DNA of 64,000 nucleotides from Pollutimonas thiosulfatoxidans (GCF_004022565.1 NZ_CP022987.1:248001-312000), one strand, 5' to 3'. Shown: positions 26,143 through 35,102, counted from the first letter of the stretch. Notes: generated by a model not told the origin, from the sequence alone. Numbers and translations are program-made.

Positions 26143-26886
26143 GTGCAGTCGATAATACGCTCGTGGTGGCCGGATCGCAGTCAAAGAGGCTTGTTGCTGA
26201 CGGGCTTCAAGGACGCTATTTCGGCCTTCGTTGCCACGGGGACCTGGGGTTTCGTGACGGGCATCGCACTGATCAATTCCGGGCTCACCGAGAATATGGC
26301 GGTCCTGATGACGCTGACCGTGTATGCCGGTTCGGCACAATTGACCGCCTTGCCATTGATCGAATCGGGTGCGCCGATATGGCTGATCTTTGCGGCGGGC
26401 ATGGTTGTGAATATCCGATTTCTGATCTTTGGCGCGGCCTTGCAGCCATTTTTCAGGCACATGGCCTGGCCCAAGCGACTGGTGTTGGGCTTCTTGTCCA
26501 GTGACTTTTCCTTCGTGCTTTTCATGAGCCGCTACGGAGAATCCCGACGCAAGGGTACCTCGGGACAGCTTTGGTACTACCTGGGCATCATCGTGCCCGG
26601 CTGGATCGTCTGGAACAGTTCCTCTTTACTGGGCATCTACCTGGGGTCTTTCGTTCCCGAGAGCTGGTCGCTGAACTTTGCCGCCATCCTGGCTCTGCTG
26701 GCGGTACTTATCCCGATTGTGAAGACGCGGCCCATGGTCCTGTGTCTGCTGGTCGCCTCGAGCATTGCCTGGATAGGACAGCCCTTGCCCTTGCGCCTGG
26801 GCTTGATTGCGGCCGTCATCGGCGGTGTGGCGGCCGGCGTGCTGGCCGAACGCGCGTTAGCGAAGCGAAGGGGCGGGAGGGCATGA
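26143..26886 (+). CDS. azlC: Branched-chain amino acid exporter large subunit AzlC
   Basis: A 247-residue inner-membrane protein with about seven helices. The family pattern FKDAISAFVATGTWGFVTGIA and LMTLTVYAGSAQLTALPLI appears in the first 70 residues, followed by VVNIRFLIFGAALQPFF and FLSSDFSFVLF. AzlC with AzlD exports branched-chain amino acids (YgaZH type). It starts at a GTG (26143) 86 bases from divergent ilvE and ends overlapping azlD as ATGA. Confidence 0.9.
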   Translation: MQSIIRSWWPDRSQRGLLLTGFKDAISAFVATGTWGFVTGIALINSGLTENMAVLMTLTVYAGSAQLTALPLIESGAPIWLIFAAGMVVNIRFLIFGAALQPFFRHMAWPKRLVLGFLSSDFSFVLFMSRYGESRRKGTSGQLWYYLGIIVPGWIVWNSSSLLGIYLGSFVPESWSLNFAAILALLAVLIPIVKTRPMVLCLLVASSIAWIGQPLPLRLGLIAAVIGGVAAGVLAERALAKRRGGRA

Positions 26887-27224
26887 CAGAGCACGAACTC
26901 TATATTCTGGGGGTTATCGCGGTCCTGGTAGTGTCCAGCTTTCTGACCCGCGCCGGCTATTTCCTCTTTGGGGACTATCTGCCGCTCAGCGACTCTTTGC
27001 TACGCGCATTGCGCTACGCGCCTACCGCCGCTCTGGCGGCGATCATCGTTCCCGAGCTGCTGCCATGGCAGTCAGGCATCGGCGGTTTGCTGGATTTGCG
27101 TGTGGGCGCCGTCTTGGTCGCCATACTGGTATTCTGGCGCACACGCAGCACGGTGATGGTGATCGTCGGTGGCATGGTGGGATACTGGGTGCTGCGCGCC
27201 CTGGCACAAAGCGTCGGCTTTTAA
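26883..27224 (+). CDS. azlD: Branched-chain amino acid exporter small subunit AzlD
   Basis: A 113-residue membrane protein with about four helices, starting MTEHELYILGVIAVLVVSSF and including FLTRAGYFLFGDYLPLS and LRYAPTAALAAIIVPELL, as in AzlD/YgaH proteins. It is the partner of AzlC, with which it overlaps by four bases. Both act in the inner membrane as an amino acid export pair. Confidence 0.9.
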   Translation: MTEHELYILGVIAVLVVSSFLTRAGYFLFGDYLPLSDSLLRALRYAPTAALAAIIVPELLPWQSGIGGLLDLRVGAVLVAILVFWRTRSTVMVIVGGMVGYWVLRALAQSVGF

Positions 27225-27364
27225 CGACACTTAGCGCCATGATACGGGCCGTGGCGGGTCGTGTGGCGCCACCAATGGCGGCTGCATGGACTGCGTGCTG
27301 TAAAATAAGCCGGTTATAAATGCCACTCACGGGATCTTCCCGCGCCCGGCGCCACCCACCTTCA

Positions 27365-28744
27365 ATGACAGACACTATACAAACTCCCGATACCCCCGCC
27401 GCGACTTTTACTGATTTCGGCCTGCATCCCAGCATCCTTCAAGCGGTCGCCGAAACCGGATACACCACTCCTACCCCCATCCAGGCCGAAGCCATGCCTT
27501 TGGTTATGGACGGGCGCGATGTGATGGGCGCGGCGCAAACGGGTACGGGCAAGACGGCGGCGTTTACGCTGCCCATACTGCATCGCCTGATGCAGTATGC
27601 CAATACCAGCGCGTCTCCTGCCCGCCACCCGGTGCGCGCACTGATCCTCACGCCCACGCGTGAGCTGGCCGATCAGGTGTCAGACAGTGTCATCACCTAT
27701 AGCAAGTCGACTCCATTACGGTCGACCGTGGTATTCGGTGGGGTCGATATCGGCCCGCAACGCGAGGCTTTGCGTCGTGGTTGCGAGGTCCTGATCGCCA
27801 CGCCGGGACGACTGCTCGATCATGTCGAGCAAAAGAACGTCAACCTGGGTCAGGTCGGCATATTGGTGCTGGACGAAGCCGATCGCATGCTGGACATGGG
27901 CTTCCTTCCCGACCTCGATCGTATCGTGCGCCTGCTGCCGGCCAAACGCCAGGGTCTGTTGTTTTCAGCGACCTTCAGCAATGAAATCCGCAAGTTGGGC
28001 CGCAGCTACCTGACCAATCCGGCTGAAGTCGAAGTTGCCGCGCGCAACGCGACTGCAGAGAACGTCACCCAGATTGCCTACCCATTGGCGGGCAGCGAGA
28101 AGCGTGCCGCTGTGGTGCATTTGGTCAAGTCGCGAGGCTTCAATCAAGTCATCGTATTTTCAAATACCAAGATCGGTACCAGCCGGCTCGCTCGCGAGCT
28201 GGTGCGTGACGGTGTCAAGGCCGAGTCCATCCATGGCGACAAGAGCCAACTGGATCGCATGAAAGCGCTGGACGCCTTCAAGGCGGGCGAACTGGAAGTG
28301 CTGGTCGCCACTGACGTGGCCGCTCGGGGGCTGGACGTTGCCGGCGTGCCTTGCGTCATCAATTACGACCTGCCTCACAGTGCCGAAGATTATGTCCATC
28401 GCATAGGCCGTACCGGGCGAGCAGGGAAGTCGGGCGAGGCGATTGCCTTTTACGCACCCGAAGAAGAGCGTTATCTGCAGGACATCGAAAAGCTCATCAA
28501 GAGCAAGATACCCCGTGGACACCTGGCACTGCCCGCAGTGTCGCGTCGGCCCGCAGCGCCGGTCCGCGGCGAGCGGCGCGCTTATACGCCCGGCAGTGCA
28601 CCGACACGCGCCGTCGACGATTTCTTCGATAAGCCTTACGTGCCCTCAAACACGGTCAGCAGCCCGGCGACGCCCGAGCGCAGCAAGCCCGCGGCCGAAT
28701 CAGGCAAGAAGTCCATCGGCGTATTACTGGGTGGCGGGCGCTAG
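27365..28744 (+). CDS. rhlE: DEAD-box ATP-dependent RNA helicase, RhlE-like
   Basis: A 459-residue RNA helicase. The Q motif is FTDFGLHPSILQAV...TPTPIQAEA, motif I is AAQTGTGKTAAFTLP, motif II is VLDEADRMLDMGF, motif III is FSATF, and motif VI is YVHRIGRTGRAGKSG. The C-terminal tail (from about 380) is basic and disordered, as in RhlE-type proteins that act in ribosome assembly and RNA decay. The ATG at 27365 is preferred over 27320. The stop overlaps the convergent thioredoxin-like gene. The choice among RhlE, SrmB and DbpA is by overall feel. Confidence 0.87.
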   Translation: MTDTIQTPDTPAATFTDFGLHPSILQAVAETGYTTPTPIQAEAMPLVMDGRDVMGAAQTGTGKTAAFTLPILHRLMQYANTSASPARHPVRALILTPTRELADQVSDSVITYSKSTPLRSTVVFGGVDIGPQREALRRGCEVLIATPGRLLDHVEQKNVNLGQVGILVLDEADRMLDMGFLPDLDRIVRLLPAKRQGLLFSATFSNEIRKLGRSYLTNPAEVEVAARNATAENVTQIAYPLAGSEKRAAVVHLVKSRGFNQVIVFSNTKIGTSRLARELVRDGVKAESIHGDKSQLDRMKALDAFKAGELEVLVATDVAARGLDVAGVPCVINYDLPHSAEDYVHRIGRTGRAGKSGEAIAFYAPEEERYLQDIEKLIKSKIPRGHLALPAVSRRPAAPVRGERRAYTPGSAPTRAVDDFFDKPYVPSNTVSSPATPERSKPAAESGKKSIGVLLGGGR

Positions 28745-29127
28745 GCGCCTTGCCGCAATAACTGCAGCAATGCTGAGGGCCCGGCCGTTGTCACGGCGGC
28801 GTCAGCATCGCAGCGGCTGATCAGGCGATCCAGATGTACCGCATGGGGTTGCAGCACGCCGTAGAAAAGATTGCCTCGCGGCGCCTGGATCAGTACGGTC
28901 GGAAAGTTTTCTACGTCCTCATCCTCGAGCAACTCGGGATGCTCTTCGATATCAACCCAAACAAAGGTGTGCTGCTCATACTGTGCAGCCAGCGCTTCGT
29001 AGCCGGGCCGATACTGGGTGCAGGTGTCACACCAGGCGGCGCAATAGCATACTATGGTTAGTTCCGACGATTTTTCCAGGCGGGCCTGCAAGGCCCCCAT
29101 GTCGTTTTGCGGGTCGAATACGGGCAT
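28741..29127 (-). CDS. Thioredoxin-family protein
   Basis: A 128-residue protein. The strand TIVCYCAAWCDTCTQYRP carries a Cys-Asp-Thr-Cys redox centre in place of the thioredoxin Cys-Gly-Pro-Cys. The cis-proline loop is ENFPTVLIQ. No signal peptide is seen, so it is probably cytosolic. The ATG at 29127 is chosen over a TTG three codons upstream. It overlaps the convergent helicase gene by four bases. Substrate unknown. Confidence 0.85.
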   Translation of the reverse strand: MPVFDPQNDMGALQARLEKSSELTIVCYCAAWCDTCTQYRPGYEALAAQYEQHTFVWVDIEEHPELLEDEDVENFPTVLIQAPRGNLFYGVLQPHAVHLDRLISRCDADAAVTTAGPSALLQLLRQGA

Positions 29128-29193
29128 AAAATACAAAGCGTATGTGTTCAGGTTTGACTATGATAGTCGTGTCTTGAACTTAAGGTTTTCTCG

Positions 29194-29988
29194 ATGAGCG
29201 AATCCAACCTCGCAGTCCGCCCGCGTGCACTGGGCGTCACCGGACTGGCCGCCGTTGCGGTGGCATTCAAGCGAGCCCTGGCCTCGCAGTGCCACCCCAA
29301 GATGCTGGCGGCTCTTTTCCTGCCTTTTATTATTGCGTTGCTAGGTGCCATCGTATTGCTTTGGGCCTTCTGGACGCCGCTTACTGCGTGGTTGAACATG
29401 CAGGCCGCCGACTGGGAGTTCGTCAACCAGGTCGATCAGTGGCTGGTGGCGATCGGCTTGTTCTCCATCAAGCTGTATTTGATTCCCATGCTGGCGGTTG
29501 TCATACTGCTGCCCTTGTCGGGCATCCTGGGGCTGGTTATTGCCGCCATATTCGTGATGCCTATTGCCTTGCGGCATCTCGAGCAGCGCGAATATGCCGG
29601 TATCCGCCGCCAGGGTAAGTTTTCGACGACTGTGGGCGCCTGGAACGCCATTGTGGTCGGCGTACTGTTTGCGATTGGCTGGGTCGTCACCATGCCTTTG
29701 TGGCTTATCCCTCCCTTTGCGCTACTGCTCCCGATTTTCTGGTGGGCCTTTGCCTTTACCCGCATGCTGCGCGTGGATGCCATCGTCGAACACGCCAGTC
29801 CGCAAGAGCGGCGACTGCTGTGGCGACGCCATAACCGCCAACTGTGGCTGATCGGTGTGGTGCTGGCCCTGCTCAATCTGTTTCCGCCCGCGTGGCTGGT
29901 CTTGCCGGTGTTCTCCGCACTGGTATATGCTCACTTCAGTCTCGAGGCGCTGCGTCAATTGCGCGGGCAGACGGTTATCGAGGCTTAA
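29194..29988 (+). CDS. EI24-domain inner-membrane protein (CysZ-like)
   Basis: A 264-residue protein with about five to six hydrophobic helices (for example MLAALFLPFIIALLGAIVLL, LFSIKLYLIPMLAVVILLPL, WNAIVVGVLFAIGWVVTMPL). The overall layout matches the EI24/CysZ family, Pfam EI24. CysZ imports sulfate in E. coli, but many Betaproteobacterial members have no known substrate. It begins 66 bases after the divergent thioredoxin-like gene and is followed 14 bases later by the CinA-like gene. Confidence 0.78.
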   Translation: MSESNLAVRPRALGVTGLAAVAVAFKRALASQCHPKMLAALFLPFIIALLGAIVLLWAFWTPLTAWLNMQAADWEFVNQVDQWLVAIGLFSIKLYLIPMLAVVILLPLSGILGLVIAAIFVMPIALRHLEQREYAGIRRQGKFSTTVGAWNAIVVGVLFAIGWVVTMPLWLIPPFALLLPIFWWAFAFTRMLRVDAIVEHASPQERRLLWRRHNRQLWLIGVVLALLNLFPPAWLVLPVFSALVYAHFSLEALRQLRGQTVIEA

Positions 29989-30002
29989 CACAGGAACAAG
30001 GC

Positions 30003-30809
30003 ATGACAGGCAAGGCCATACCAAAGATACGCTTGATGATAATCGGCGACGAGATTCTTTCCGGACGCCGGCAAGACAAGCACTTTGCCCATTTTGTGGA
30101 CTTGCTGTCGCAACGCGGCATGCATCTGGGCGGCGCAGAGTTCCTGCCCGATGATCGCGACACACTGGCCGAGGCCTTGGCGCGCAGCTTCGCCACACCC
30201 GACATCGTCTTTTGTTGCGGCGGCATAGGCGCCACCCCGGACGATCAAACCCGCCAGGCGGCGGCGCAGGCGCTGGGGGTCGAACTCGCGCTGCATCCCG
30301 AAGCAGAGCGCCTTATTGCCGAGCGCTGCGCCGATAGCGCGCAACGCGGGCAGGGCAGTGCCGATATGTCCATACCCGAGAATCAGCAGCGCCTGCAGAT
30401 GGGCGTCTTTCCGGTTGGGTCCGAGATCGTCCCGAATCCCTACAACAAGATCCCTGGCTTCTTTATCCGCGAACACACTTTCATGCCGGGCTTTCCTGTG
30501 ATCGCCTGGCCCATGATGGCGTGGACGCTGGACACCCGCTACCGGCATTTCCAGCACCAGGTCGTGCATGTAGAGCACTCCTTCCTGGTGTTTCGGCTTC
30601 CCGAATCCCGGATTACCCCGGCACTGGAAGAACTGGAGCAACGTTGGCCCGGCATCAAAGCTTTCAGCTTGCCCAGCATGGGCGAGACCGGCCATCCGCA
30701 TATCGATCTGGGCGTCAAGGGCGAGCCCGCGGCGGCCGCCGAGGCCCTGGCCTATCTGCGCGCCGAAGCGCTGCGCCTCGGAGGAGAGCTGACTCCCCCC
30801 GAAAAATAA
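30003..30809 (+). CDS. CinA-like molybdopterin-binding domain protein
   Basis: A 268-residue protein with the MoCF/CinA N-terminal fold: IRLMIIGDEILSGRRQDKHF, GDEILSG being the signature, then FCCGGIGATPDDQTRQAAAQ, compare the TGGLGPTxDD motif. It stops after this domain and a short extension, with no C-terminal nicotinamide-nucleotide amidase domain. Stand-alone members are annotated as competence/damage-inducible protein A or molybdopterin-binding; the biochemical role is unclear. It follows the EI24 gene closely and precedes an IclR regulator. Confidence 0.83.
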   Translation: MTGKAIPKIRLMIIGDEILSGRRQDKHFAHFVDLLSQRGMHLGGAEFLPDDRDTLAEALARSFATPDIVFCCGGIGATPDDQTRQAAAQALGVELALHPEAERLIAERCADSAQRGQGSADMSIPENQQRLQMGVFPVGSEIVPNPYNKIPGFFIREHTFMPGFPVIAWPMMAWTLDTRYRHFQHQVVHVEHSFLVFRLPESRITPALEELEQRWPGIKAFSLPSMGETGHPHIDLGVKGEPAAAAEALAYLRAEALRLGGELTPPEK

Positions 30810-30812
30810 GTC

Positions 30813-30842
30813 TTGCCAGCAGAGGCACTTATTTCATATTAT
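30813..30842 (+). promoter_or_regulatory. Promoter of the IclR regulator at 31 kb
   Basis: TTGCCA at 30813-30818 and TATTAT at 30837-30842, spacing 18. The predicted start near 30849 coincides with ATTGTTGCGTTGCGTCAAA (30846-30864), which closely resembles the palindrome 31688-31708 behind the gene, suggesting autoregulation. Confidence 0.5.
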
Positions 30843-30854
30843 GGAATTGTTGCG

Positions 30855-31685
30855 TTGCGTCAAAACGAAGACTATGTCCCGATCCGCTCTTGTAACCGCC
30901 ACACCCAATGGGCTTACCCCGTCAGCCCATCGCCCATTACCATCCAGGTACTGGAGCGAGCCATGCTATTACTGGACGTGCTGGCAAAGCGTTCCGACCC
31001 CGTACCTCTTAAAGACCTGGCCGCCGCCACCGGCTTGCACACATCCACCGCGCACCGCATCTTGAACGATCTGGTGGTGGGGCGATATGTGGAGCGGGTC
31101 GATAGCGGCTTATACCAGTTGGGCATGCGCCTGCTGGAGCTGGGTTCGCTGGTCAAGGGCCGGCTTAATGTACGCCAAGTGGCGCTTGAACCCATGCGCG
31201 AGTTGCACAAGATCACGGGTCAGACCGTCAACTTGTCCTTGCAGCAGGGCGACGAAATCGTCTATATCGAACGTGCGTGGAGCGAACGCTCCGGCATGCA
31301 GGTGGTACGCGCCATAGGTGGTCGCGCGCCGCTACACCTGACGTCCACCGGCAAACTGTTTTTATCGGTAATCGACCCACGCCAGGTCAGGGCGTACGCC
31401 ATGCGTACCGGTCTGGCTGGCACGACCCGCAACAGCATCACCCAGGCGGACCAGCTTGAACGCGATCTCGCTCTGGTGCGCCGCCACGGGTATTCCCGCG
31501 ACAACGAAGAACTGGAACTGGGTGTGCGTTGCATCGCGGCCGGCGTCTACGACGATACCGGCAAGCTGCAGGCAGGGCTTTCCATATCGGCGCCCGCCGA
31601 ACGCCTGCGCGACGAATGGATACCCATTCTGCTTCGTACTGCAGCGCAAATCTCCGAAGCCCTGGGCTACGAGGCGATGCAATAG
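30855..31685 (+). CDS. IclR-family transcriptional regulator
   Basis: About 276 residues. The winged-helix domain contains VLERAMLLLDVLAKRSD and LKDLAAATGLHTSTAHRILN; the effector-binding GAF-like domain follows (NVRQVALEPMRELHKITG to the end, with ELGVRCIAAGVYDDTG). The start is uncertain. An open frame extends back to a TTG at 30813, but that codon overlaps the predicted -35. A TTG at 30855 would be almost leaderless, and the ATG at 30963 has a good GGAG but would cut the first helix. It sits directly before the phasin gene, whose promoter carries a palindrome likely to be its operator. Confidence 0.8.
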   Translation: MRQNEDYVPIRSCNRHTQWAYPVSPSPITIQVLERAMLLLDVLAKRSDPVPLKDLAAATGLHTSTAHRILNDLVVGRYVERVDSGLYQLGMRLLELGSLVKGRLNVRQVALEPMRELHKITGQTVNLSLQQGDEIVYIERAWSERSGMQVVRAIGGRAPLHLTSTGKLFLSVIDPRQVRAYAMRTGLAGTTRNSITQADQLERDLALVRRHGYSRDNEELELGVRCIAAGVYDDTGKLQAGLSISAPAERLRDEWIPILLRTAAQISEALGYEAMQ

Positions 31686-31687
31686 CT

Positions 31688-31708
31688 ATTTGTTGCGTCG
31701 CAACAAAT
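31688..31708. promoter_or_regulatory. Palindromic operator-like site between IclR gene and phasin promoter
   Basis: A perfect inverted repeat with 10-base arms, ATTTGTTGCG and CGCAACAAAT, around a single central T. It ends six bases before the phasin -35 box and starts three bases after the IclR stop. No T-run follows, so it is more operator than terminator. Confidence 0.6.
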
Positions 31709-31713
31709 AATGC

Positions 31714-31741
31714 TTGACTGCGTTGATAAACAGCGTAGAAT
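31714..31741 (+). promoter_or_regulatory. Sigma-70 promoter of the phasin gene
   Basis: TTGACT at 31714-31719 and TAGAAT at 31736-31741, 16 bases apart, both 5/6 to consensus. This leaves an untranslated leader of about 125 bases before the ATG at 31873. Confidence 0.6.
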
Positions 31742-31872
31742 TGCAATTGTGCGATGCAGCATAGAAGGTTTTCACGCGGTGTGATGGTGATTTGTTTAGC
31801 CTTCTTTATTTTTACGCCTGGATTGATCCCAGGTATCGCGGACCACACCGGTCCACTTATAAAGGACACATC

Positions 31873-32454
31873 ATGAGCGCAATCCCTCAAAACATTCTGG
31901 CGAGCCAAAAGACTTCGCTGGACAACCTGCTGGCCATCCAAGGCGCCTTTTTCGGCGGTTTCGAAAAACTGGTCGACCTGAACCTGAAAGTCATCAAAGC
32001 GACGATGGACGAAGTTGCCCAGACGTCGCAGCAAGCCATTGAAGTGAAAGATCCCCAGGAAGCCCTGGCATTCACCACGGCCCTGGTTCGCCCCAATGCC
32101 GAGAAAACGCTGGCCTACAGCAAGCATGTCTATGACATCGTTGCCGGTGTGCAAGGCGATCTTTCCAAGCTGACCGAAGCGCAAATCGCTGAAGGCCAGC
32201 AACAAGTCACTGAAGCGCTGGACCAGATCGCGAAAAACGCGCCTACCGGCTCTGAAGGCGCTGTTGCTTTGCTCAAGTCTTCGCTTGCCACGGCCAACAG
32301 TGCTTACGAATCGGTTGCCAAAGCTGCCCGCCAGGCCGCCGACGCTGCTGAATCCAACATCAACGCGGCCACCTCGGCCACGTTCAAGGCAGCGAACGAC
32401 GCCGCCGAGGCTGCCAATAAATCGGCTCCTCGCGCACGTCGCAACGCCAGCTAA
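31873..32454 (+). CDS. phaP: Phasin-family polyhydroxyalkanoate granule protein
   Basis: A 193-residue helical protein. It begins MSAIPQNILASQKTSLDNLL and continues with the phasin_2 pattern GAFFGGFEKLVDLNLKVIKA and QQAIEVKDPQEALAFTTALV. The C-terminal third is Ala/Lys-rich helix (SYESVAKAARQAADAAESN-like) ending in a basic tail. Phasins coat PHA granules and control their number and size, so the organism likely stores polyhydroxybutyrate. The ATG at 31873 follows AAAGGA. An upstream TTG reading to 31792 is rejected. A strong terminator follows. Confidence 0.92.
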   Translation: MSAIPQNILASQKTSLDNLLAIQGAFFGGFEKLVDLNLKVIKATMDEVAQTSQQAIEVKDPQEALAFTTALVRPNAEKTLAYSKHVYDIVAGVQGDLSKLTEAQIAEGQQQVTEALDQIAKNAPTGSEGAVALLKSSLATANSAYESVAKAARQAADAAESNINAATSATFKAANDAAEAANKSAPRARRNAS

Positions 32455-32502
32455 ATTAGTTGTACCGCTAGCCGCAAGGTCATAAGCCTTGCAGCAGTTC
32501 AG

Positions 32503-32543
32503 CGCCCCGCAAAGAGAAAATTCTCTGCGGGGCGTTTCTTTTT
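32503..32543. terminator. Intrinsic terminator after the phasin gene
   Basis: CGCCCCGC (32503-32510) pairs with GCGGGGCG (32527-32534), extended by AGAGA/TCTCT on the inside, followed by TTTCTTTTTC. It lies between the phasin gene and convergent pyrD and may serve both. Confidence 0.85.
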
Positions 32544-33586
32544 CAGCGCGTCGGTATGGCGCGCACGCAATCGGCAATCAGGGCCGGGCCGCGATAGATC
32601 AGACCCGTGTACAACTGGATGGCGTTGGCCCCCGCAGCGATTTTTTCGCGCGCCTGGCGGGCCGAGGCGATTCCGCCAACGCCGATGATGGCGTAGCCCG
32701 CGCCCAGTTGGCCGCGTAGCCGTTGAATAACGCGCAGCGACAATTCGTGCACGGGTGGGCCGGACAAGCCTCCAGCCTCCTTTGCATGAGGCAGTCCTTG
32801 CACTGATTCGCGCGAGAGTGTGGTGTTGCTCGCGATGACGCCGTCTACGCCATAGCGTGGCAGTAACTCGGCAATGGCATCGATTTGTTCCAATTCCAGA
32901 TCGGGTGCGATCTTGACGACCATAGGCACATGCCGTCCGTGCTGGTCGGCCAGTGCCTTGCGCTTCTCCTGCAAGGGCAGCAGCAGGGCGGCCAGTTCGT
33001 CTTGCCCTTGCAAGGCGCGCAGGTTCTGGGTATTGGGGGAAGAAATATTGACCGTCACATAATCGGCATGGGCATACACGCCTTCAAGTCCGATAAGGTA
33101 GTCGTCGACGGCGCGTTCGATGGGAGTGTCGGCGTTCTTGCCGATGTTCAATCCCAGTATCCCGCCATCCTGTCGCCACGTGCTGGCGCGCACATTGTTA
33201 ATGAACGATTGCAGGCCCTGGTTGTTGAACCCCAGGCGGTTTATCAAGGCCTCGGCACGCGGAAGGCGGAACATGCGCGGCTTCGGGTTGCCAGCTTGGG
33301 GGCGGGGCGTTACGGTGCCGACTTCCACAAAGCCGAAGCCCAGGTTGCCCAGGGCGTCGATGTGGGCCCCGTTCTTGTCCAGTCCGGCTGCAAGGCCCAC
33401 GGGGTTGCGCAGCGACATGCCCATGAGGGTAAGCGGTGCTTGCGGACGGGCACCCATCAACCTGCGTGTAAGCCCGCAGTCGTAGGCCTTTTGCAGCGAC
33501 TTGAGGGTCAACTCGTGGGCCGCTTCGGCGTCCATGGTGAACAGCGCTGAACGGGCCAGCGGATAAGCTTGGAACAGGAGAGTCAT
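32543..33586 (-). CDS. pyrD: Dihydroorotate dehydrogenase (quinone)
   Basis: A 347-residue class 2 enzyme that oxidises dihydroorotate with quinone at the inner membrane, in pyrimidine synthesis. The N-terminal amphipathic region YPLARSALFTMDAEAAHELT is the membrane/quinone site. FMN and substrate motifs include NPVGLAAGLDKNGAHIDALG, GFVEVGTVTPRPQAGNPKPR, VNISSPNTQNLR, and SNTTLSRESVQGL with the class 2 catalytic Ser. It starts three bases after the bpt stop, as the last gene of a minus-strand run. Confidence 0.96.
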   Translation of the reverse strand: MTLLFQAYPLARSALFTMDAEAAHELTLKSLQKAYDCGLTRRLMGARPQAPLTLMGMSLRNPVGLAAGLDKNGAHIDALGNLGFGFVEVGTVTPRPQAGNPKPRMFRLPRAEALINRLGFNNQGLQSFINNVRASTWRQDGGILGLNIGKNADTPIERAVDDYLIGLEGVYAHADYVTVNISSPNTQNLRALQGQDELAALLLPLQEKRKALADQHGRHVPMVVKIAPDLELEQIDAIAELLPRYGVDGVIASNTTLSRESVQGLPHAKEAGGLSGPPVHELSLRVIQRLRGQLGAGYAIIGVGGIASARQAREKIAAGANAIQLYTGLIYRGPALIADCVRAIPTR

Positions 33587-33589
33587 GTT

Positions 33590-34318
33590 TTATGAAGGAT
33601 CAGGTTCGGCCCAGACGCCGTCCTGCAGGAGCTGGAAGGGTTTGTAGCGAGATTTATAAGACATTTTACGGCTTTGCTGTATCCAGTATCCCAGATATAC
33701 CCAGGGAAGTCCCACCTTGCGGCATTGCTCCAATTGCCACAGTACACCGTAGGTGCCCAGGCTGCCGGCTGCGTCCGGCTCGAAGAAGGTGTAGACCGAT
33801 GAAAAGCCGGTTTGCAGAATGTCTATCATGCACACCATCTGGAGTTCACCCGATGGCAGGCGAAACTCCACCAGGCGTGAATCCACCCGACTGGTCAGCA
33901 GGAATTGCGTGTATTGCGCCTGGCTGTCCTCATCCATGCCGGCGCCCGGGTGGCGTCCATGCTGATAACGATCGTAAAGTTCGAAATGCTCGGCGTCCCA
34001 ATGCAAGGGCATGATGTGCGTGACCAGGTCTTCGTGATGACGCCACACCTTGCGCTGCGTGCGATTCTTCTGGAATCGGCGCGCATCGACGCGTATGGGC
34101 AGGCAGGCCCGGCAGGCATCGCAATGAGGGCGGTAAGTAAATAAGCCACTACGCCGAAAGCCTTGTTCCACCAGCTGCGAATAAGTGTCGGCATCGATCA
34201 GGTGCGTGGGCGCCGCCACCTGAGAACGCGCATCGTGGCCCGGCAGGTAGCTGCACGGGTAGATTGCAGTGGAATAAAACTGCAGTGTTTTAAAGCCGGG
34301 TTCGGTGGGGTGGCTCAT
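33590..34318 (-). CDS. bpt: Aspartate/glutamate leucyltransferase (Bpt)
   Basis: A 242-residue N-degron transferase that adds leucine to proteins with N-terminal Asp or Glu, marking them for ClpAP. The N-terminal ATE domain has CSYLPGHDARSQVA and the CDACRACLPIRV cysteine cluster; the C-terminal domain has DILQTGFSSVYTFFEPD and LPWVYLGYWIQQSRKMSYK, typical of bacterial Ate1/Bpt. aat lies directly upstream, so both N-end-rule tagging enzymes are co-transcribed. Confidence 0.93.
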   Translation of the reverse strand: MSHPTEPGFKTLQFYSTAIYPCSYLPGHDARSQVAAPTHLIDADTYSQLVEQGFRRSGLFTYRPHCDACRACLPIRVDARRFQKNRTQRKVWRHHEDLVTHIMPLHWDAEHFELYDRYQHGRHPGAGMDEDSQAQYTQFLLTSRVDSRLVEFRLPSGELQMVCMIDILQTGFSSVYTFFEPDAAGSLGTYGVLWQLEQCRKVGLPWVYLGYWIQQSRKMSYKSRYKPFQLLQDGVWAEPDPS

Positions 34319-34361
34319 GACTCAGGCTCGATGTTGCTATGCGATTTCATTATGGCGTTAT

Positions 34362-35102
34362 TCATGCCAGGGGTGCAAGCCGACCGCCTGCAAGTATCTG
34401 GCCCGGCTGCCAGGGTGGACTTTCGCCATGCACCGTGCGCTTCAACAGAGCCAGGAAATCGCTGCGGCCCACGGGTCGTGCTCCCATGCTGGCCAAGTGC
34501 GCGGTTTGCTGCTGACAATCTATATGTGTAATGCCACGAATAGACAGAAAGTCCACCAGGTAGGTCAATGCCAGCTTGCTGGCGTCCGACACCCGCGCGA
34601 ACATGGATTCTCCGAAGAAGAAGCGACCCATGCATACGCCATACAGCCCGCCGGCCAGTTCGCCATCAACCCAGGTTTCTATGCTGTGCGCGACACCGGC
34701 GCGGTGCCAGGCCGTATAGGCGGCCTGTATGGCCGGAGAAATCCATGTGCCGTCTTGCGTTTGGCGTCTGCCTGCGCAACCCGCAATGACAGAAGCAAAT
34801 GCGATGTCCGTCGTGACTTTTACCCGGGCATCGGCGTATTGTTCGGTTCGCGCTACTTGTCGACGTTTCTTGGCCAGCGAATGCGAAATCTTCAAGTCTG
34901 CACAGGCCAGCACCATGCGCGGATCGGGGCTCCACCACAATATCGGATCGCCGTCGTTGAACCATGGGAAGATACCGCGCGCATAGGCTTCGGTCAGCCT
35001 TTCTATGGACAGGCGACCGCCCGCAGCCACCAAACCCTCCGGCAGCGCCGCAGCGGGATCCGGAAACGGGTCCGTGTCGTCAAGCCAGATCAAACCACTC
35101 AC
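34362..35102 (-). CDS. aat: Leucyl/phenylalanyl-tRNA--protein transferase
   Basis: A 246-residue GNAT-fold transferase that attaches Leu or Phe from tRNA to proteins with N-terminal Arg or Lys. Diagnostic segments are LPEGLVAAGGRLSIERLTEA, YARGIFPWFNDGDPILWWSP, GTWISPAIQAAYTAWHRAGV and GGLYGVCMGRFFFGESMFAR. It lies 43 bases from bpt and 12 from the NUDIX gene, all on the minus strand. Confidence 0.95.
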   Translation of the reverse strand: MSGLIWLDDTDPFPDPAAALPEGLVAAGGRLSIERLTEAYARGIFPWFNDGDPILWWSPDPRMVLACADLKISHSLAKKRRQVARTEQYADARVKVTTDIAFASVIAGCAGRRQTQDGTWISPAIQAAYTAWHRAGVAHSIETWVDGELAGGLYGVCMGRFFFGESMFARVSDASKLALTYLVDFLSIRGITHIDCQQQTAHLASMGARPVGRSDFLALLKRTVHGESPPWQPGQILAGGRLAPLA

